In this document: one piece after another, positions 16,558 to 25,041 of the stretch
Position numbering within the stretch: position 1 is the stretch's first letter
Layout of the letters: each line of letters starts with the position of its first letter
Origin: Gammaproteobacteria bacterium
GTDB lineage: Bacteria; Pseudomonadota; Gammaproteobacteria; HyVt-429
Length of the DNA stretch: 64,000 nt
Reading direction: 5' to 3'
Assembly (NCBI GenBank): GCA_013152415.1
Contig: JAADGI010000028.1
Location: 1-64,000, forward strand
The notes under the pieces: generated by a model
Seen by the model: the letters and a program-made list of their open reading frames with translations, nothing else
What the model was told of the DNA's origin: nothing
Databases searched by the model: none
Translations under genes and position numbers: made by a program

Positions 16558-17685
16558 TCATCGCCGAAACTCATCGGGTATGGGTAGATCAGAGGGTTCA
16601 GTCGGCGGCGAACTGTACTCTGTCCGGGCACGCTTGAGTTCAAATACGTAGGCCAATACCTGGGCCACGGCAAGATACAGGCCAGCCGGTATTTCACCCC
16701 CCAGCTCTACATTAAAAAACAGGGCGCGGGCCAGAGGCGGTGCCGACATCATGGGCACATCATGGGCCGTGGCCACCTCCCGGATATGGGCAGCAATCAG
16801 GTCGCGGCCCTTGGCCACCACCACCGGCGCACCCCCCTTTGAGGTGTCATAGCGAAGTGCGATGGCAAAACGCACCGGATTGGTCACAATGACATCGGCC
16901 TGGGGGACCTCTTCCATCATGCGCCGTTGGGCGAGCTCACGTTGCAACTGGCGAATACGGCTCTTGACCTCCGGACGACCCTCGGTTTCCTTGAACTCGT
17001 CCTTGACCTCTTGCCGGGTCATTTTTAATTCCTTGGCGTGGTTCCAAATCTGAAAGGGCACATCCACCACCGTAATGACAATCAGCGACATGCTGATCAC
17101 TAAAAACGACCACCCCAGTACATGACCGCTATGGGCCAGGGCCGGGGTGATGGGCTCACGACCCAGATTGAGTAGCACATCAACCAGGCCCAACATGAGG
17201 AGGACCGCCACTGTACCCACCACTGCAAACTTGGCCAGTGCCTTGACCAACTCCATCAGACCACGGGCAGAAAAGAGCTTGCCCATACCCTTGACGGGAT
17301 CAAGCTTCTCCCACTTGAAGCCAAAGGCCTTGGCACTAAACACCCACCCCCCCAGGGCCAGGGGGGCCAGCATTGCGGCCAGGGTGACCAGCACCAACAG
17401 CGGCACAAAGGTACCCAGGGCATCAAAAGTCGCATCTGACAACGCCGTACTGCCGGCCGAGACATCAAACAACTGGGAGCGGTCCACTTGCAGGGCATGG
17501 GTGACCATGTCCGCCAAACCGTCAATAATGCCCCCGCCCAATACAAACAAAGATCCAGCACCCGCCATCATCACCGCCAGGGTGGCCAATTCCCGCGAGC
17601 GAGCGACCTGGCCCTTTTCCCGGGACTCACGCAGACGTTTGGGTGTCGCCTGTTCGGTACGTTCCTGGCCCTGGTCGGCAGCCAT
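16558..17685 (-). CDS. flhB: FlhB export switch protein with altered cleavage motif
   Basis: 375 residues. Four membrane helices (about 33-55, 92-118, 150-172, 188-212) precede the cytosolic FlhB_C domain. The autocleavage site, normally Asn-Pro-Thr-His, reads Asn269-Pro270-Val271-Arg272 here (DVIVTNPVRFAIALRYD). The scissile Asn-Pro is kept but the following Thr and His are replaced; numbering equals the Salmonella protein. FlhB changes export specificity from rod/hook to filament substrates with FliK. It starts three bases after the fliR stop. Confidence 0.95.
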   Translation of the reverse strand: MAADQGQERTEQATPKRLRESREKGQVARSRELATLAVMMAGAGSLFVLGGGIIDGLADMVTHALQVDRSQLFDVSAGSTALSDATFDALGTFVPLLVLVTLAAMLAPLALGGWVFSAKAFGFKWEKLDPVKGMGKLFSARGLMELVKALAKFAVVGTVAVLLMLGLVDVLLNLGREPITPALAHSGHVLGWSFLVISMSLIVITVVDVPFQIWNHAKELKMTRQEVKDEFKETEGRPEVKSRIRQLQRELAQRRMMEEVPQADVIVTNPVRFAIALRYDTSKGGAPVVVAKGRDLIAAHIREVATAHDVPMMSAPPLARALFFNVELGGEIPAGLYLAVAQVLAYVFELKRARTEYSSPPTEPSDLPIPDEFRR

Positions 17686-17688
17686 GAG

Positions 17689-18468
17689 CTAAGCACCCGC
17701 CGCCAACATGCGGCCTATCATGGCGAAGTTTTCCCCGACCAGGGCCACCAGACGCGGTGCCACATTGGGCAACATGACCAACATAATCACGAACCCCAGG
17801 GTCAGGCTGATGGGGAAGCCCACTGCAAAAATATTGAGCTGGGGTGCGGCGCGCATCATGACACCGAAGGCAATGTTCACCAGCATCAAGGTGGTAATAG
17901 CGGGCAGGGCCATCAATATGGCACCTACAAACATGTCGCTAATCCACGACACCAAGGTCCACAGACCCGCCGGCCCCAGACCCTGAACCCCTACCGGTAT
18001 GGTCTCGAAACTACCCGCCAACACACTAATGAGTACCAGATGGCCATCCATGGTCAAAAAAATGAGCGTGGCCACCAAGACATAAAATTGACTGACCATG
18101 GGAACCTGAACACCTCGTTGTGGGTCCACCATGGCGGCAAAACCCAGGCCCATCTGCATGGCAAAGATCTGGCCACCGAGGACAAATGCCCCAAATATCA
18201 ACAACACCGCAAACCCCATGGCCAGACCAATCAGCACTTGTTGCGCGGTTACCAACATGCCCTGCACACTGACAGGATCGATGGCCGGTGGCGGTGGTAA
18301 CAAGGGTGCAATAACAATGGTCAGCATCACCGCCAAACCCAGACGAAGTCTGGCCGGTACCGTACGCGCACCAAATATCGGTGCCACCGCAATGGTGGCG
18401 CCGATACGAAAAAATGGCCACAAATAATGATTAAGAAGCTGCAGGAGTTCGGTGCTGCTGAACTTCAT
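17689..18468 (-). CDS. fliR: FliR export gate membrane protein
   Basis: 259 residues from ATG 18468, with AGGTG six bases upstream; GTG 18477 is the longer option. About six hydrophobic helices run through the whole protein, including PFFRIGATIAVAPIFGARTV at the start. FliR forms the FliPQR export channel in the inner membrane. A 156-base gap separates it from fliQ, unusual for this tight gene pair; I see no gene in it. FlhB follows at once. Confidence 0.94.
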   Translation of the reverse strand: MKFSSTELLQLLNHYLWPFFRIGATIAVAPIFGARTVPARLRLGLAVMLTIVIAPLLPPPPAIDPVSVQGMLVTAQQVLIGLAMGFAVLLIFGAFVLGGQIFAMQMGLGFAAMVDPQRGVQVPMVSQFYVLVATLIFLTMDGHLVLISVLAGSFETIPVGVQGLGPAGLWTLVSWISDMFVGAILMALPAITTLMLVNIAFGVMMRAAPQLNIFAVGFPISLTLGFVIMLVMLPNVAPRLVALVGENFAMIGRMLAAGA

Positions 18469-18624
18469 GACACCCACCTATCAGGACATATCGTAAAATA
18501 TCTCTGCAGGAACGAACTCCTGTTCGCTCTTGCAGTTGATACCGTTGCCGTGGCGCTCATCCCGGCGGATGCGTCCCGTTTTGTGAGGCCTGACATCATG
18601 CTCCCAGGGCGTATCGTGTCGACG

Positions 18625-18894
18625 TCAGCCGATAAACGTGGGGATGCTTTCAATCAACTGGCGGGTATAGGTCGCCACCAGTTGCAGCATGTATGGCCCC
18701 GCCAGCATCAAGGTCGCCAGGGTTACCAGCAACTTGGGGATAAAACTTAAGGTCTGCTCGTTAATCTGGGTGGCAGCCTGGAACATGCTGACGAGCAGAC
18801 CCACGGCCAGGGCGGGCAACAACATCATGGAAATCAACAACACCAGCAACTCCAGGGTCTGTTGAAATATACTGATGACGGTATCCTGGGTCAT
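18625..18894 (-). CDS. fliQ: FliQ export gate membrane protein
   Basis: 89 residues, exactly the family size, with two membrane helices (about 15-38 and 53-75) and the conserved MTQDTVISIFQQTLELL start. The segment AVGLLVSMFQAATQINEQTL is characteristic. FliQ is a part of the FliPQR channel. It starts eight bases after the fliP stop. Confidence 0.95.
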   Translation of the reverse strand: MTQDTVISIFQQTLELLVLLISMMLLPALAVGLLVSMFQAATQINEQTLSFIPKLLVTLATLMLAGPYMLQLVATYTRQLIESIPTFIG

Positions 18895-18902
18895 AGTGAT
18901 AC

Positions 18903-19661
18903 CTATATATAGAAACTGGATGCCAGAGTGCCGATGACCAAGGCCCAGCCATCAACCACTACAAACAACATAATTTTAAAAGGTAACGAGATCAGCATGG
19001 GGGACAACATCAACATGCCCATGGCCATCAACACACTGGCCACGACCAAATCGATAACCAAAAATGGCACGAACAGCAAAAATCCCATTTGAAAGGCGGT
19101 CTTGAGTTCACTGGTCACAAAGGCCGGTGCCAGCACAGAAAAACTGACCGTCTTGGGATCAACCGTTCCCTCTTCCTTTCCAGCCAAACGTGCAAATAAT
19201 GACAAGTCTGAATCCCGGGTTTGGTTGGTCATAAATTCACGAAACGGTTTGCCGGCCCGTTCCAGTGCCTCCTTGGTTTCTATCTTTTCACTCATATAGG
19301 GCTGCACAGCATCGGTGTTAATCTTGTCGAACACCGGGGCCATGATGAATAGGGTCAGAAACAGGGTGATACCGATGAGGATCTGGTTAGACGGTGTCGT
19401 GGTCATGCCCAAGGCCTGTCTCAAAATGGCCAGCACAATGATGATACGGGCGAAAGATGTCATCATCATCAACGCCGCAGGCAACAAGGTCAGCGCCGTC
19501 ATGATGGCCAGAATTTGAATACTTACGGAAAAACCTTGCCCGCCTACAGGACTGCTAATAGTCAGCAATGGGGGCAAATTCTGGGCGTGGGCCACAATGC
19601 CGGGTACCAGCATTGCCACCGTTAGTAATATCTGAATAAGCCGCTGGCGATGAAAGCTCAT
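18903..19661 (-). CDS. fliP: FliP export gate membrane protein
   Basis: 252 residues: a cleavable signal peptide (about 1-26, ending AHA), then four hydrophobic helices. FliP landmarks include [17 protein letters not shown] and [15 protein letters not shown], and [20 protein letters not shown] near the end. It is the main part of the FliPQR export gate. The start overlaps the fliO stop by four bases (ATGA). Confidence 0.96.
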   Translation of the reverse strand: MSFHRQRLIQILLTVAMLVPGIVAHAQNLPPLLTISSPVGGQGFSVSIQILAIMTALTLLPAALMMMTSFARIIIVLAILRQALGMTTTPSNQILIGITLFLTLFIMAPVFDKINTDAVQPYMSEKIETKEALERAGKPFREFMTNQTRDSDLSLFARLAGKEEGTVDPKTVSFSVLAPAFVTSELKTAFQMGFLLFVPFLVIDLVVASVLMAMGMLMLSPMLISLPFKIMLFVVVDGWALVIGTLASSFYI

Positions 19662-20164
19662 GATGAAGGCCCCGAGGATTGAGCAGAGGATCTGGATACA
19701 CCGCCAGCAGGTGAGATCCCAAAGCGGCTCATCACGCTTGAGAACTTGTTTACAAGTGGTGCCTGCATCCCAGTCCCAGCAGTGCCCACGGCCAGATCTT
19801 CCAGGCCCTCTTCCAATACATACAAGGTCTGGATACGCCCTGGGGCCACCCCCAGCAACAGGTGTCGGCTCCCCACGCGCATCAACACCACCCGTTCACG
19901 GGCACCCAGAGACAGGCCGGCTTCAATGTGCAGGACACTTTGGGTGCCGGATTGAAACCGTGACAGACGCCGAAACAGCCAGGCACACAAACCAATGGTG
20001 GCCAATACCGCCAACAGGCCCAGACTCAGTTGCAACAATCCGGTCACCGGTGGCGCAACCACAGTTTCCAATGCCCACAAAGGACCCGGCAAGGCTAAGG
20101 CCGGCAGGCCAAACCCAGGCACAACCTTGCCCAAAAATACGCCCGCAGAATTTGAATCAGACAT
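19658..20164 (-). CDS. fliO: FliO export-gate assembly protein
   Basis: 168 residues from ATG 20164; GTG 20176 is possible but has no spacing for its ribosome site. One membrane helix (about 45-65) is followed by a cytosolic FliO domain with [20 protein letters not shown], which is the conserved part. The C-terminus is Ser/Gly-rich and variable. FliO helps FliP oligomerise. It lies between fliN and fliP in the usual order. Confidence 0.9.
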   Translation of the reverse strand: MSDSNSAGVFLGKVVPGFGLPALALPGPLWALETVVAPPVTGLLQLSLGLLAVLATIGLCAWLFRRLSRFQSGTQSVLHIEAGLSLGARERVVLMRVGSRHLLLGVAPGRIQTLYVLEEGLEDLAVGTAGTGMQAPLVNKFSSVMSRFGISPAGGVSRSSAQSSGPSS

Positions 20165-20179
20165 CAAGATCAGCACTCT

Positions 20180-20578
20180 CTATTTCAGTTTCTTGAGGCG
20201 ATCAGCCGGGCTGATCACATCGGTCAGGCGGATGCCAAACTTCTCATTCACCACCACCACCTCACCATGGGCAATGAGGGTACCGTTGACCAGCACATCC
20301 ATGGGCTCACCCGCCAAACGGTCTAACTCGACGACCGAACCTTGATTGAGTTGCAGCAGGTTGCGAATATTCATATTGGTGCGACCGATCTCCATGGACA
20401 CGGTAACCGGTATCTCAAGGATCATTTCCATATTTCCACCACCGATGGTGGCACCACTGGATTGATCCTGTAGATTCTCCATGGGTGCAGGCTGCGCCGC
20501 ACCGGCACCGGCCTGTTCCTTCATGGCGGAGTCCCAATTGGTGCCATCACTCGCTGTCGTTTTGTCGGTCTCGCTCAT
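20180..20578 (-). CDS. fliN: FliN motor switch protein
   Basis: 132 residues. The variable N-terminus (1-48) precedes the SpoA/FliN domain with MEMILEIPVTVSMEIGRT, LLQLNQGSVVELDRLAGEP and GEVVVVNEKFGIRLTDV. It forms the C-ring base with FliM and FliG and binds CheY-P. A 153-base gap upstream (20579-20731) separates it from fliM; it is AT-rich near 20605-20630 but shows no gene. Confidence 0.96.
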   Translation of the reverse strand: MSETDKTTASDGTNWDSAMKEQAGAGAAQPAPMENLQDQSSGATIGGGNMEMILEIPVTVSMEIGRTNMNIRNLLQLNQGSVVELDRLAGEPMDVLVNGTLIAHGEVVVVNEKFGIRLTDVISPADRLKKLK

Positions 20579-20731
20579 AAGCTACTCCGTAATATTCATC
20601 CTTTGTGTACGTAAATACATTTACTCAATTCGTTCCACATGCGCCAAATACAGAATGTGAAGACCCCTCCTTAACCACATTGCACAGCACCTTGGCCCTC
20701 TGGGGTACCACACCTACAGGTGACATTGATC

Positions 20732-21709
20732 TCAGGTCGTTGATTCGACAGTCTCCACCATGCGGATGGCCACGCTGCCACCGGACACCCCCAACTTACC
20801 GCGAAAAATGGGGATATCCTCGGCAGTCACGATAACCAACTCGGGGACATCCACCGGAATCACATCACCGGGTTTCAGGGCGAGCAGGTCGCGCACCTTG
20901 ATCTGGGTCTCGGTCAAAATACTGCACAGTTCCACCCGTGCAGATTCAATCTCGGCACGCAGGGTATTGACCCAACGATTGTCGATTTCACCACGATCGC
21001 TTTGCAGACCAGCATCCAACATCTCACGCATGGGTTCCAACATGGAATAGGGCATGGTCACATGCAGGTCCCCACCCCCCCCCTCCATCTCAATATGAAA
21101 ACTGGACACCACCACCACTTCGCTGGGGCTGACGATATTGGCAAACTGGGGATTGACATCGGAACTCACAAACTCAAAATCCACATCCATCAACCCAGAC
21201 CAGGCATCTTTCAGATCTCCGAACGCCTGCTCCAATACCAGATGCACAACCCGGGTCTCGGTCTCAGTAAAGTCACGGCCTTCAATCTTGGCGTGGTAAC
21301 TGCCATCACCCCCAAAAAAACAATCTACCAACACGAACACCAGATTGGGATCAAAGACAAAAAGTGCGGTGCCGTGGAGAGGCTTTACACGCACCATATT
21401 CAGACTGGTGGGCACTAACAACCGCTGCACATATTCCGAAAACTTCACCATGTCTACACCACCCACAGAAATCTCTGCGGTACGGCGCATTTGATTAAAC
21501 AGACTGACACGAAACTGACGCGCAAAACGTTCGTTGATCACCTCGAGGGTGGGCATACGCCCACGAACGATGCGATCCTGATTAGCAAAGTCAAAAGATT
21601 GTATGCCTTCCTTGGGCGGTTCGTCGGTCTCGGTCTCGACCACACCGGCATCGACGCCGTGCAGCAGGGCATCGACTTCGTCTTGGGACAGTAGGTCAGC
21701 TTGAGCCAT
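20732..21709 (-). CDS. fliM: FliM motor switch protein
   Basis: 325 residues, normal length. The N-terminus MAQADLLSQDEVDALLHGVD is the CheY-P docking motif. The middle CheC-like domain contains GGDGSYHAKIEGRDFT, and the C-terminal FliN-like part has LLALKPGDVIPVDVPELV. It couples CheY-P to FliG rotation switching. It starts four bases after the fliL stop. Confidence 0.97.
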   Translation of the reverse strand: MAQADLLSQDEVDALLHGVDAGVVETETDEPPKEGIQSFDFANQDRIVRGRMPTLEVINERFARQFRVSLFNQMRRTAEISVGGVDMVKFSEYVQRLLVPTSLNMVRVKPLHGTALFVFDPNLVFVLVDCFFGGDGSYHAKIEGRDFTETETRVVHLVLEQAFGDLKDAWSGLMDVDFEFVSSDVNPQFANIVSPSEVVVVSSFHIEMEGGGGDLHVTMPYSMLEPMREMLDAGLQSDRGEIDNRWVNTLRAEIESARVELCSILTETQIKVRDLLALKPGDVIPVDVPELVIVTAEDIPIFRGKLGVSGGSVAIRMVETVESTT

Positions 21710-21713
21710 GAAA

Positions 21714-22382
21714 CTATTGCATCACAAAGTTGGTAAAGTAGACCTGCTCGACTTCGAAATTCTCGGTCTCTTCCTTGAGGCTCTCACGTATCACCTCGAG
21801 TATCTGCATCCGCATTTCATCACGCCCGGCACGTACGCTGATGCGGCTGTAATCCAGATCACTGAGCTTTAGCAATATGTTGTTGCGCAGCATAGGCATA
21901 TGGCTGGCTACCGCATCAATGATTTGCGCATCCCGGGCCATCACCTGCAGGCTGACCTGCAAAAAATGGATACGGCCACCCACCTCAAAATTGACCGTAA
22001 AAGGTGGATTAAGTGATCGGTATAGAGGGGGTCTGTCCGGCCGCACCACATCTTCTTCCCCGTCCTTTTCTTCCTCGGCCTTTTCGTCGCCCTCGTCCTT
22101 TTCTTCCTCAGCCTTTTCGTCACCCTCGGCCACTTCAGCATCTTCACCCTCCTCACCTTCGACCTGGGTGTCGTCCTGTGCCGGCACCAGCGACACCGTC
22201 ATGGGTGTATCGTCTTTCACCAGATACAGGGTGATTCCCACGGACATCCCCACCACCAGCAATGCGCCGATGCTGACGCCCATCATCATGAATAGGCCCG
22301 ACCAATCTCGCGGCTCTTTCTCTTCCTCGTCTTCCCCATCGGGAAGTGATTCGTTTTTGGCCTTATCCTGGGGGGCCGCCAT
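21714..22382 (-). CDS. fliL: FliL basal-body protein with Glu/Lys-rich linker
   Basis: 222 residues, longer than enteric FliL (154). One membrane helix (about 30-52) is followed by a periplasmic linker that is strikingly acidic with Lys (about 75-117), in which a block of the form GDEKAEEEKD occurs twice. The FliL domain follows (SLNPPFTVNFEVGGRIHFLQ and the end FEVEQVYFTNFVMQ). It supports the stator around the basal body. AGGAG lies seven bases before the start. The linker probably reaches the periplasm. Confidence 0.93.
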   Translation of the reverse strand: MAAPQDKAKNESLPDGEDEEEKEPRDWSGLFMMMGVSIGALLVVGMSVGITLYLVKDDTPMTVSLVPAQDDTQVEGEEGEDAEVAEGDEKAEEEKDEGDEKAEEEKDGEEDVVRPDRPPLYRSLNPPFTVNFEVGGRIHFLQVSLQVMARDAQIIDAVASHMPMLRNNILLKLSDLDYSRISVRAGRDEMRMQILEVIRESLKEETENFEVEQVYFTNFVMQ

Positions 22383-23093
22383 GCCTTTACTCCTGTTGAA
22401 TTAAGGGATCCCGAGCATTCCATCCTGGAATAATCAGAGGCCAGAAAGCGCATTATGATCACCGCTTTCCTCACAAAATGGGTCGCCTGCGGCGATCACC
22501 CTTGATGACACATCCTGGTGCCACGGGAAGGTGTGAATAGGGTTTAGCAAATCCTATGCCAGCCGATGGGGGCCATTAATTCTTCGAACATTCAAGGTGT
22601 TATCGAGCCAGTGCCCGAGTCTGACGTGGATTTGACACAACCTGGCCACCAAATCGGCGGTTTGTTGGCGTTCTGCCAGACCGCGGCTTACTTTGAGGAA
22701 AACGAAAGTTGCCCGACATCGCTATCAGCGGGACGCGGTCAATACGTCCCACTGATAGCGATGTCGGGCAACTAATGAACTCATTAGTAGATTAAGTGAC
22801 AAAAACGCATCAACAGTGTGCGACCGCACACGGGGAAAGAAGCCAAGGGGTCGACAACAAAGACCGGGCTATCATCAACCGCAGTGCCAAGAAACTATTA
22901 TCGAACGAAACCCTAAATTTTTAGGACACCACCTGCGAAGTACGCTCAAGTGCCAGGACACCAAGGTCGCCAGGCATAAAAATGTGCAGCGTGATCATTA
23001 TTTGATACAGGGAAGGGCCCCCAGGAAGAAACAATAAAAGCCCTCTTCTCCGCAATCTTTGGAGGCTGGGGCCAAACTTAATGCACTCTGAAA
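22383..23093. other. Gene-free region between the DUF3135 gene and fliL
   Basis: 711 bases with no convincing gene. It holds the promoter region of fliL, though I find no strong sigma-54 site: a TGGCAC at about 22511-22518 (minus strand) lacks the matching TTGC. It also holds the 29-bp inverted repeat listed separately. Plus-strand frames at 22566-22775 and 22816-23037 are open but show no family features or ribosome sites. The stretch 22560-22700 read on the minus strand has a 50-codon open run ending in TAG at about 22560, which looks like a remnant or part of a repeat, not an intact gene. Confidence 0.6.
22707..22773. repeat. 29-bp inverted repeat (hairpin element)
   Basis: The left arm 22707-22735 and right arm 22745-22773 are reverse complements with a single mismatch, around a 9-base loop. 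The left flank shares a stretch of about 27 bases with 29448-29474 (AGGAAAAC, AAAGTT, CCCGACA in the same order), so this is part of a repeat family. There is no T-run after either arm, so it is not a standard terminator. It could be a palindromic extragenic element or the footprint of a mobile element. Confidence 0.8.
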
Positions 23094-23462
23094 TTAGGGG
23101 CGTTTGTGAAAGGGGAGAATCTTGGCACGGGGCAAGGGCTCCACGGCTGAGGATGGGGTGGAGCCCCCCATGGCGGTTTTTACCAGATTGTCGAGGGCGT
23201 TATGGAGGCCCGAGTTGTCGTCCAGTACAGAATCCCACATCATGGCAGATAGACGCAGACAGGCCTGCAAGGGGGTTCGGGTGCGCTGGCGTTCCATTTC
23301 GATGCGCCACTGTAAATGACGCAGGCGACGTTGGTTGGACCCACCGGCACAGGCGATCATGGCTTCGATGCAGGCCACCCGCTTTTGCTCAAAGGCCTGC
23401 ATGTCATCGCGGGCTAAGTCCACCCAGTCATCAAAGTTGAAGGCGTGGTCAAAGGAAGACAT
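23094..23462 (-). CDS. DUF3135 family protein
   Basis: 122 residues. The conserved part is N-terminal: FNFDDWVDLARDDMQAFEQK, RRLRHLQWRIEMERQR and the end PLQACLRLSAMMWDSV, the signature of DUF3135 as I recall it. No membrane segment. Function unknown; the family is made of short helical cytosolic proteins. It sits 121 bases downstream of fliK and is probably co-transcribed with it. Confidence 0.75.
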   Translation of the reverse strand: MSSFDHAFNFDDWVDLARDDMQAFEQKRVACIEAMIACAGGSNQRRLRHLQWRIEMERQRTRTPLQACLRLSAMMWDSVLDDNSGLHNALDNLVKTAMGGSTPSSAVEPLPRAKILPFHKRP

Positions 23463-23583
23463 TGGGCTTGCCTACAGCACAATCACTCATGCCCCTACTC
23501 TAAACTGTCGGCCACCTGCGCTGCAACTGGAAACACAAAACGGCACCCGGAAATGACAAATAAACCGTCACCCGGGCACCCAG

Positions 23584-24684
23584 TCAAGCATAAATATCGA
23601 GCAATCCAGTCCCCATGAGCGGTATCTGGCCACCCAGATCGGCCATCCACAAGGCCTCGTCATCGGCCCCCAAACCTTCCAATGGGCCACCCCCGTAACG
23701 CTGCTGACCCGGGCCTTCGTCCTGCCTGGCCAGGCCCTGATCGGTGACATCGGCCTGAGCCAGGGTCAACCCCTGTTCCTGGAGAAAATCCCGCAACCTG
23801 GGCAAGGCCGCATCCAGGGCCTCACGGACCACACCGTGTTGGGAACTGAAAACAATGGAGGCCTGATCCTGGTTGATACGAATACGAATATCCAGGGGGC
23901 CCAACTCCGGTGGATTGAGCTGTAGCTGGGCGGTTTGTGTACCGTTATTGACCAACCACATGACCCGATTACCCAGGGCCTGGTCCCACCCGGCCTGATT
24001 CAAGGGCGTGGCGATACCTGGGGGCTGGGCCACAACCAGCGTGGATGCAGGACTACCCATCTCGGCAGGCATATTCAAGGGCCCCACCGGGGCCAGGGTC
24101 ACCGGGACCGGGGCCAGCAAGTTCGGTGATACCAACTCTCGAGGGGTACTAGGCAGTACCGGCGCACCCTCGGATAGAGACAAGGCGGCCAGTAACTGTT
24201 GAGTCATGGGCTGAAGCGGGGCATTCGTCACCCCTTCGCCATCGCTACCAGCCGCAGACAGCGCTGCCCCATTAAGAAACGGTGGTATGGGCCTTGCCGC
24301 CTGGCCCACCAGGGACTGCTGGGGGCGCGCTATCATGGCCCCTGAGCCGTCCACCAAACTGGCTGAATTCAGTATAGTCGGACCCAGGGGTGTACTGGAT
24401 GAGGCCTGGGGGGCAAACAACATACGTATATCCAGACCCAGGCCGGTGGGAACCCCCTGGACCTCGGCATCCAATTCCGTCGGCGGCAAACTCTTGCCGC
24501 TGTTGCTTACATCGGCTCCTGCCTCCGCCGCTGGGGCCTCAGCCTGATAGCCCTCCAAGGTGGCCGAAAAATCCTTCGCCGAGTCTGGATTGGAGGCCGA
24601 CGAAACCACGGGCTGCGCGGCTTTTGCTGGATTCAGCCCCCCCACAGCGGTACCGATATCCGGTGGTGGCAGGGTACTACTCAT
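23584..24684 (-). CDS. fliK: FliK hook-length control protein
   Basis: 366 residues, similar to enteric FliK (about 400). The N-terminal two thirds are low complexity (Ala/Pro/Ser/Gly). The conserved C-terminal Flg_hook domain (about 235-330) has AQLQLNPPELGPLDIRIRI and VREALDAALPRLRDFLQEQG. FliK measures hook length and triggers FlhB switching. It is detached from fliJ by the second chemosensory cluster and has its own sigma-54 promoter match 40 bases upstream. Confidence 0.93.
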   Translation of the reverse strand: MSSTLPPPDIGTAVGGLNPAKAAQPVVSSASNPDSAKDFSATLEGYQAEAPAAEAGADVSNSGKSLPPTELDAEVQGVPTGLGLDIRMLFAPQASSSTPLGPTILNSASLVDGSGAMIARPQQSLVGQAARPIPPFLNGAALSAAGSDGEGVTNAPLQPMTQQLLAALSLSEGAPVLPSTPRELVSPNLLAPVPVTLAPVGPLNMPAEMGSPASTLVVAQPPGIATPLNQAGWDQALGNRVMWLVNNGTQTAQLQLNPPELGPLDIRIRINQDQASIVFSSQHGVVREALDAALPRLRDFLQEQGLTLAQADVTDQGLARQDEGPGQQRYGGGPLEGLGADDEALWMADLGGQIPLMGTGLLDIYA

Positions 24685-24724
24685 GGGTGTATTGCTTGGG
24701 ATTCAGGCACATGCACCTGCTATC

Positions 24725-24739
24725 GCAACTACCGTGCCA
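24725..24739 (-). promoter_or_regulatory. Sigma-54 promoter of fliK
   Basis: On the minus strand the sequence reads TGGCACGGTAGTTGC: a complete -24 element (TGGCACG), four bases, then TTGC. GG and GC are separated by the required 10 bases. The expected start is near 24713, about 30 bases before the fliK ATG. FleQ or FleR would be the activator. This is the best sigma-54 match in the window. Confidence 0.85.
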
Positions 24740-24859
24740 AAGAAACAGGCCTCAAAAGATATGGATCGAGTTTTGGTCTCCAACCACCCATAAATTTAAG
24801 GATCAATTCAGCTAAATTTCACAACATCAAACCCGGCCAGATTTTTGCAGCCCGTTCAC

Positions 24860-24886
24860 TAAAGTTACCCCCGCAATTACCGACAA
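24860..24886 (+). promoter_or_regulatory. Sigma-28 (FliA) promoter of the plus-strand receptor gene
   Basis: The -35 TAAAGTTA (24860-24867), an 11-base spacer and the -10 ACCGACAA (24879-24886) compare well with TAAAGTTT-N11-GCCGATAA. The start would be near 24893, about 150 bases before ATG 25042. The rest of the 357-base divergent gap 24685-25041 holds the fliK promoter and no gene. Confidence 0.8.
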
Positions 24887-25041
24887 CAACTGTGTGGTGA
24901 TATGGACAGAGGTGTCCATGACCCACATTTAGGGCTAACACCCGGTGCACACGCTGTCCCCCTGGGCACCGCACCCCAACATCGTTGGCCATGGTGGCCA
25001 CGGACCCGCCCGGCGTGCCGGGCGAGGATCAAGGAGAATCA

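Noticed and set aside
22511-22524. Sigma-54-like site before fliL
   Set aside because: TGGCAC is present on the minus strand, but the -12 element reads TG instead of GC at the required spacing.
22566-22775. Plus-strand frame of 69 codons
   Set aside because: It runs through the inverted repeat, which explains its sequence.
22816-23037. Plus-strand frame of 73 codons, basic
   Set aside because: GTG start without ribosome site, no family features, isolated in a repeat-bearing gap; kept only as a mention in the region entry.
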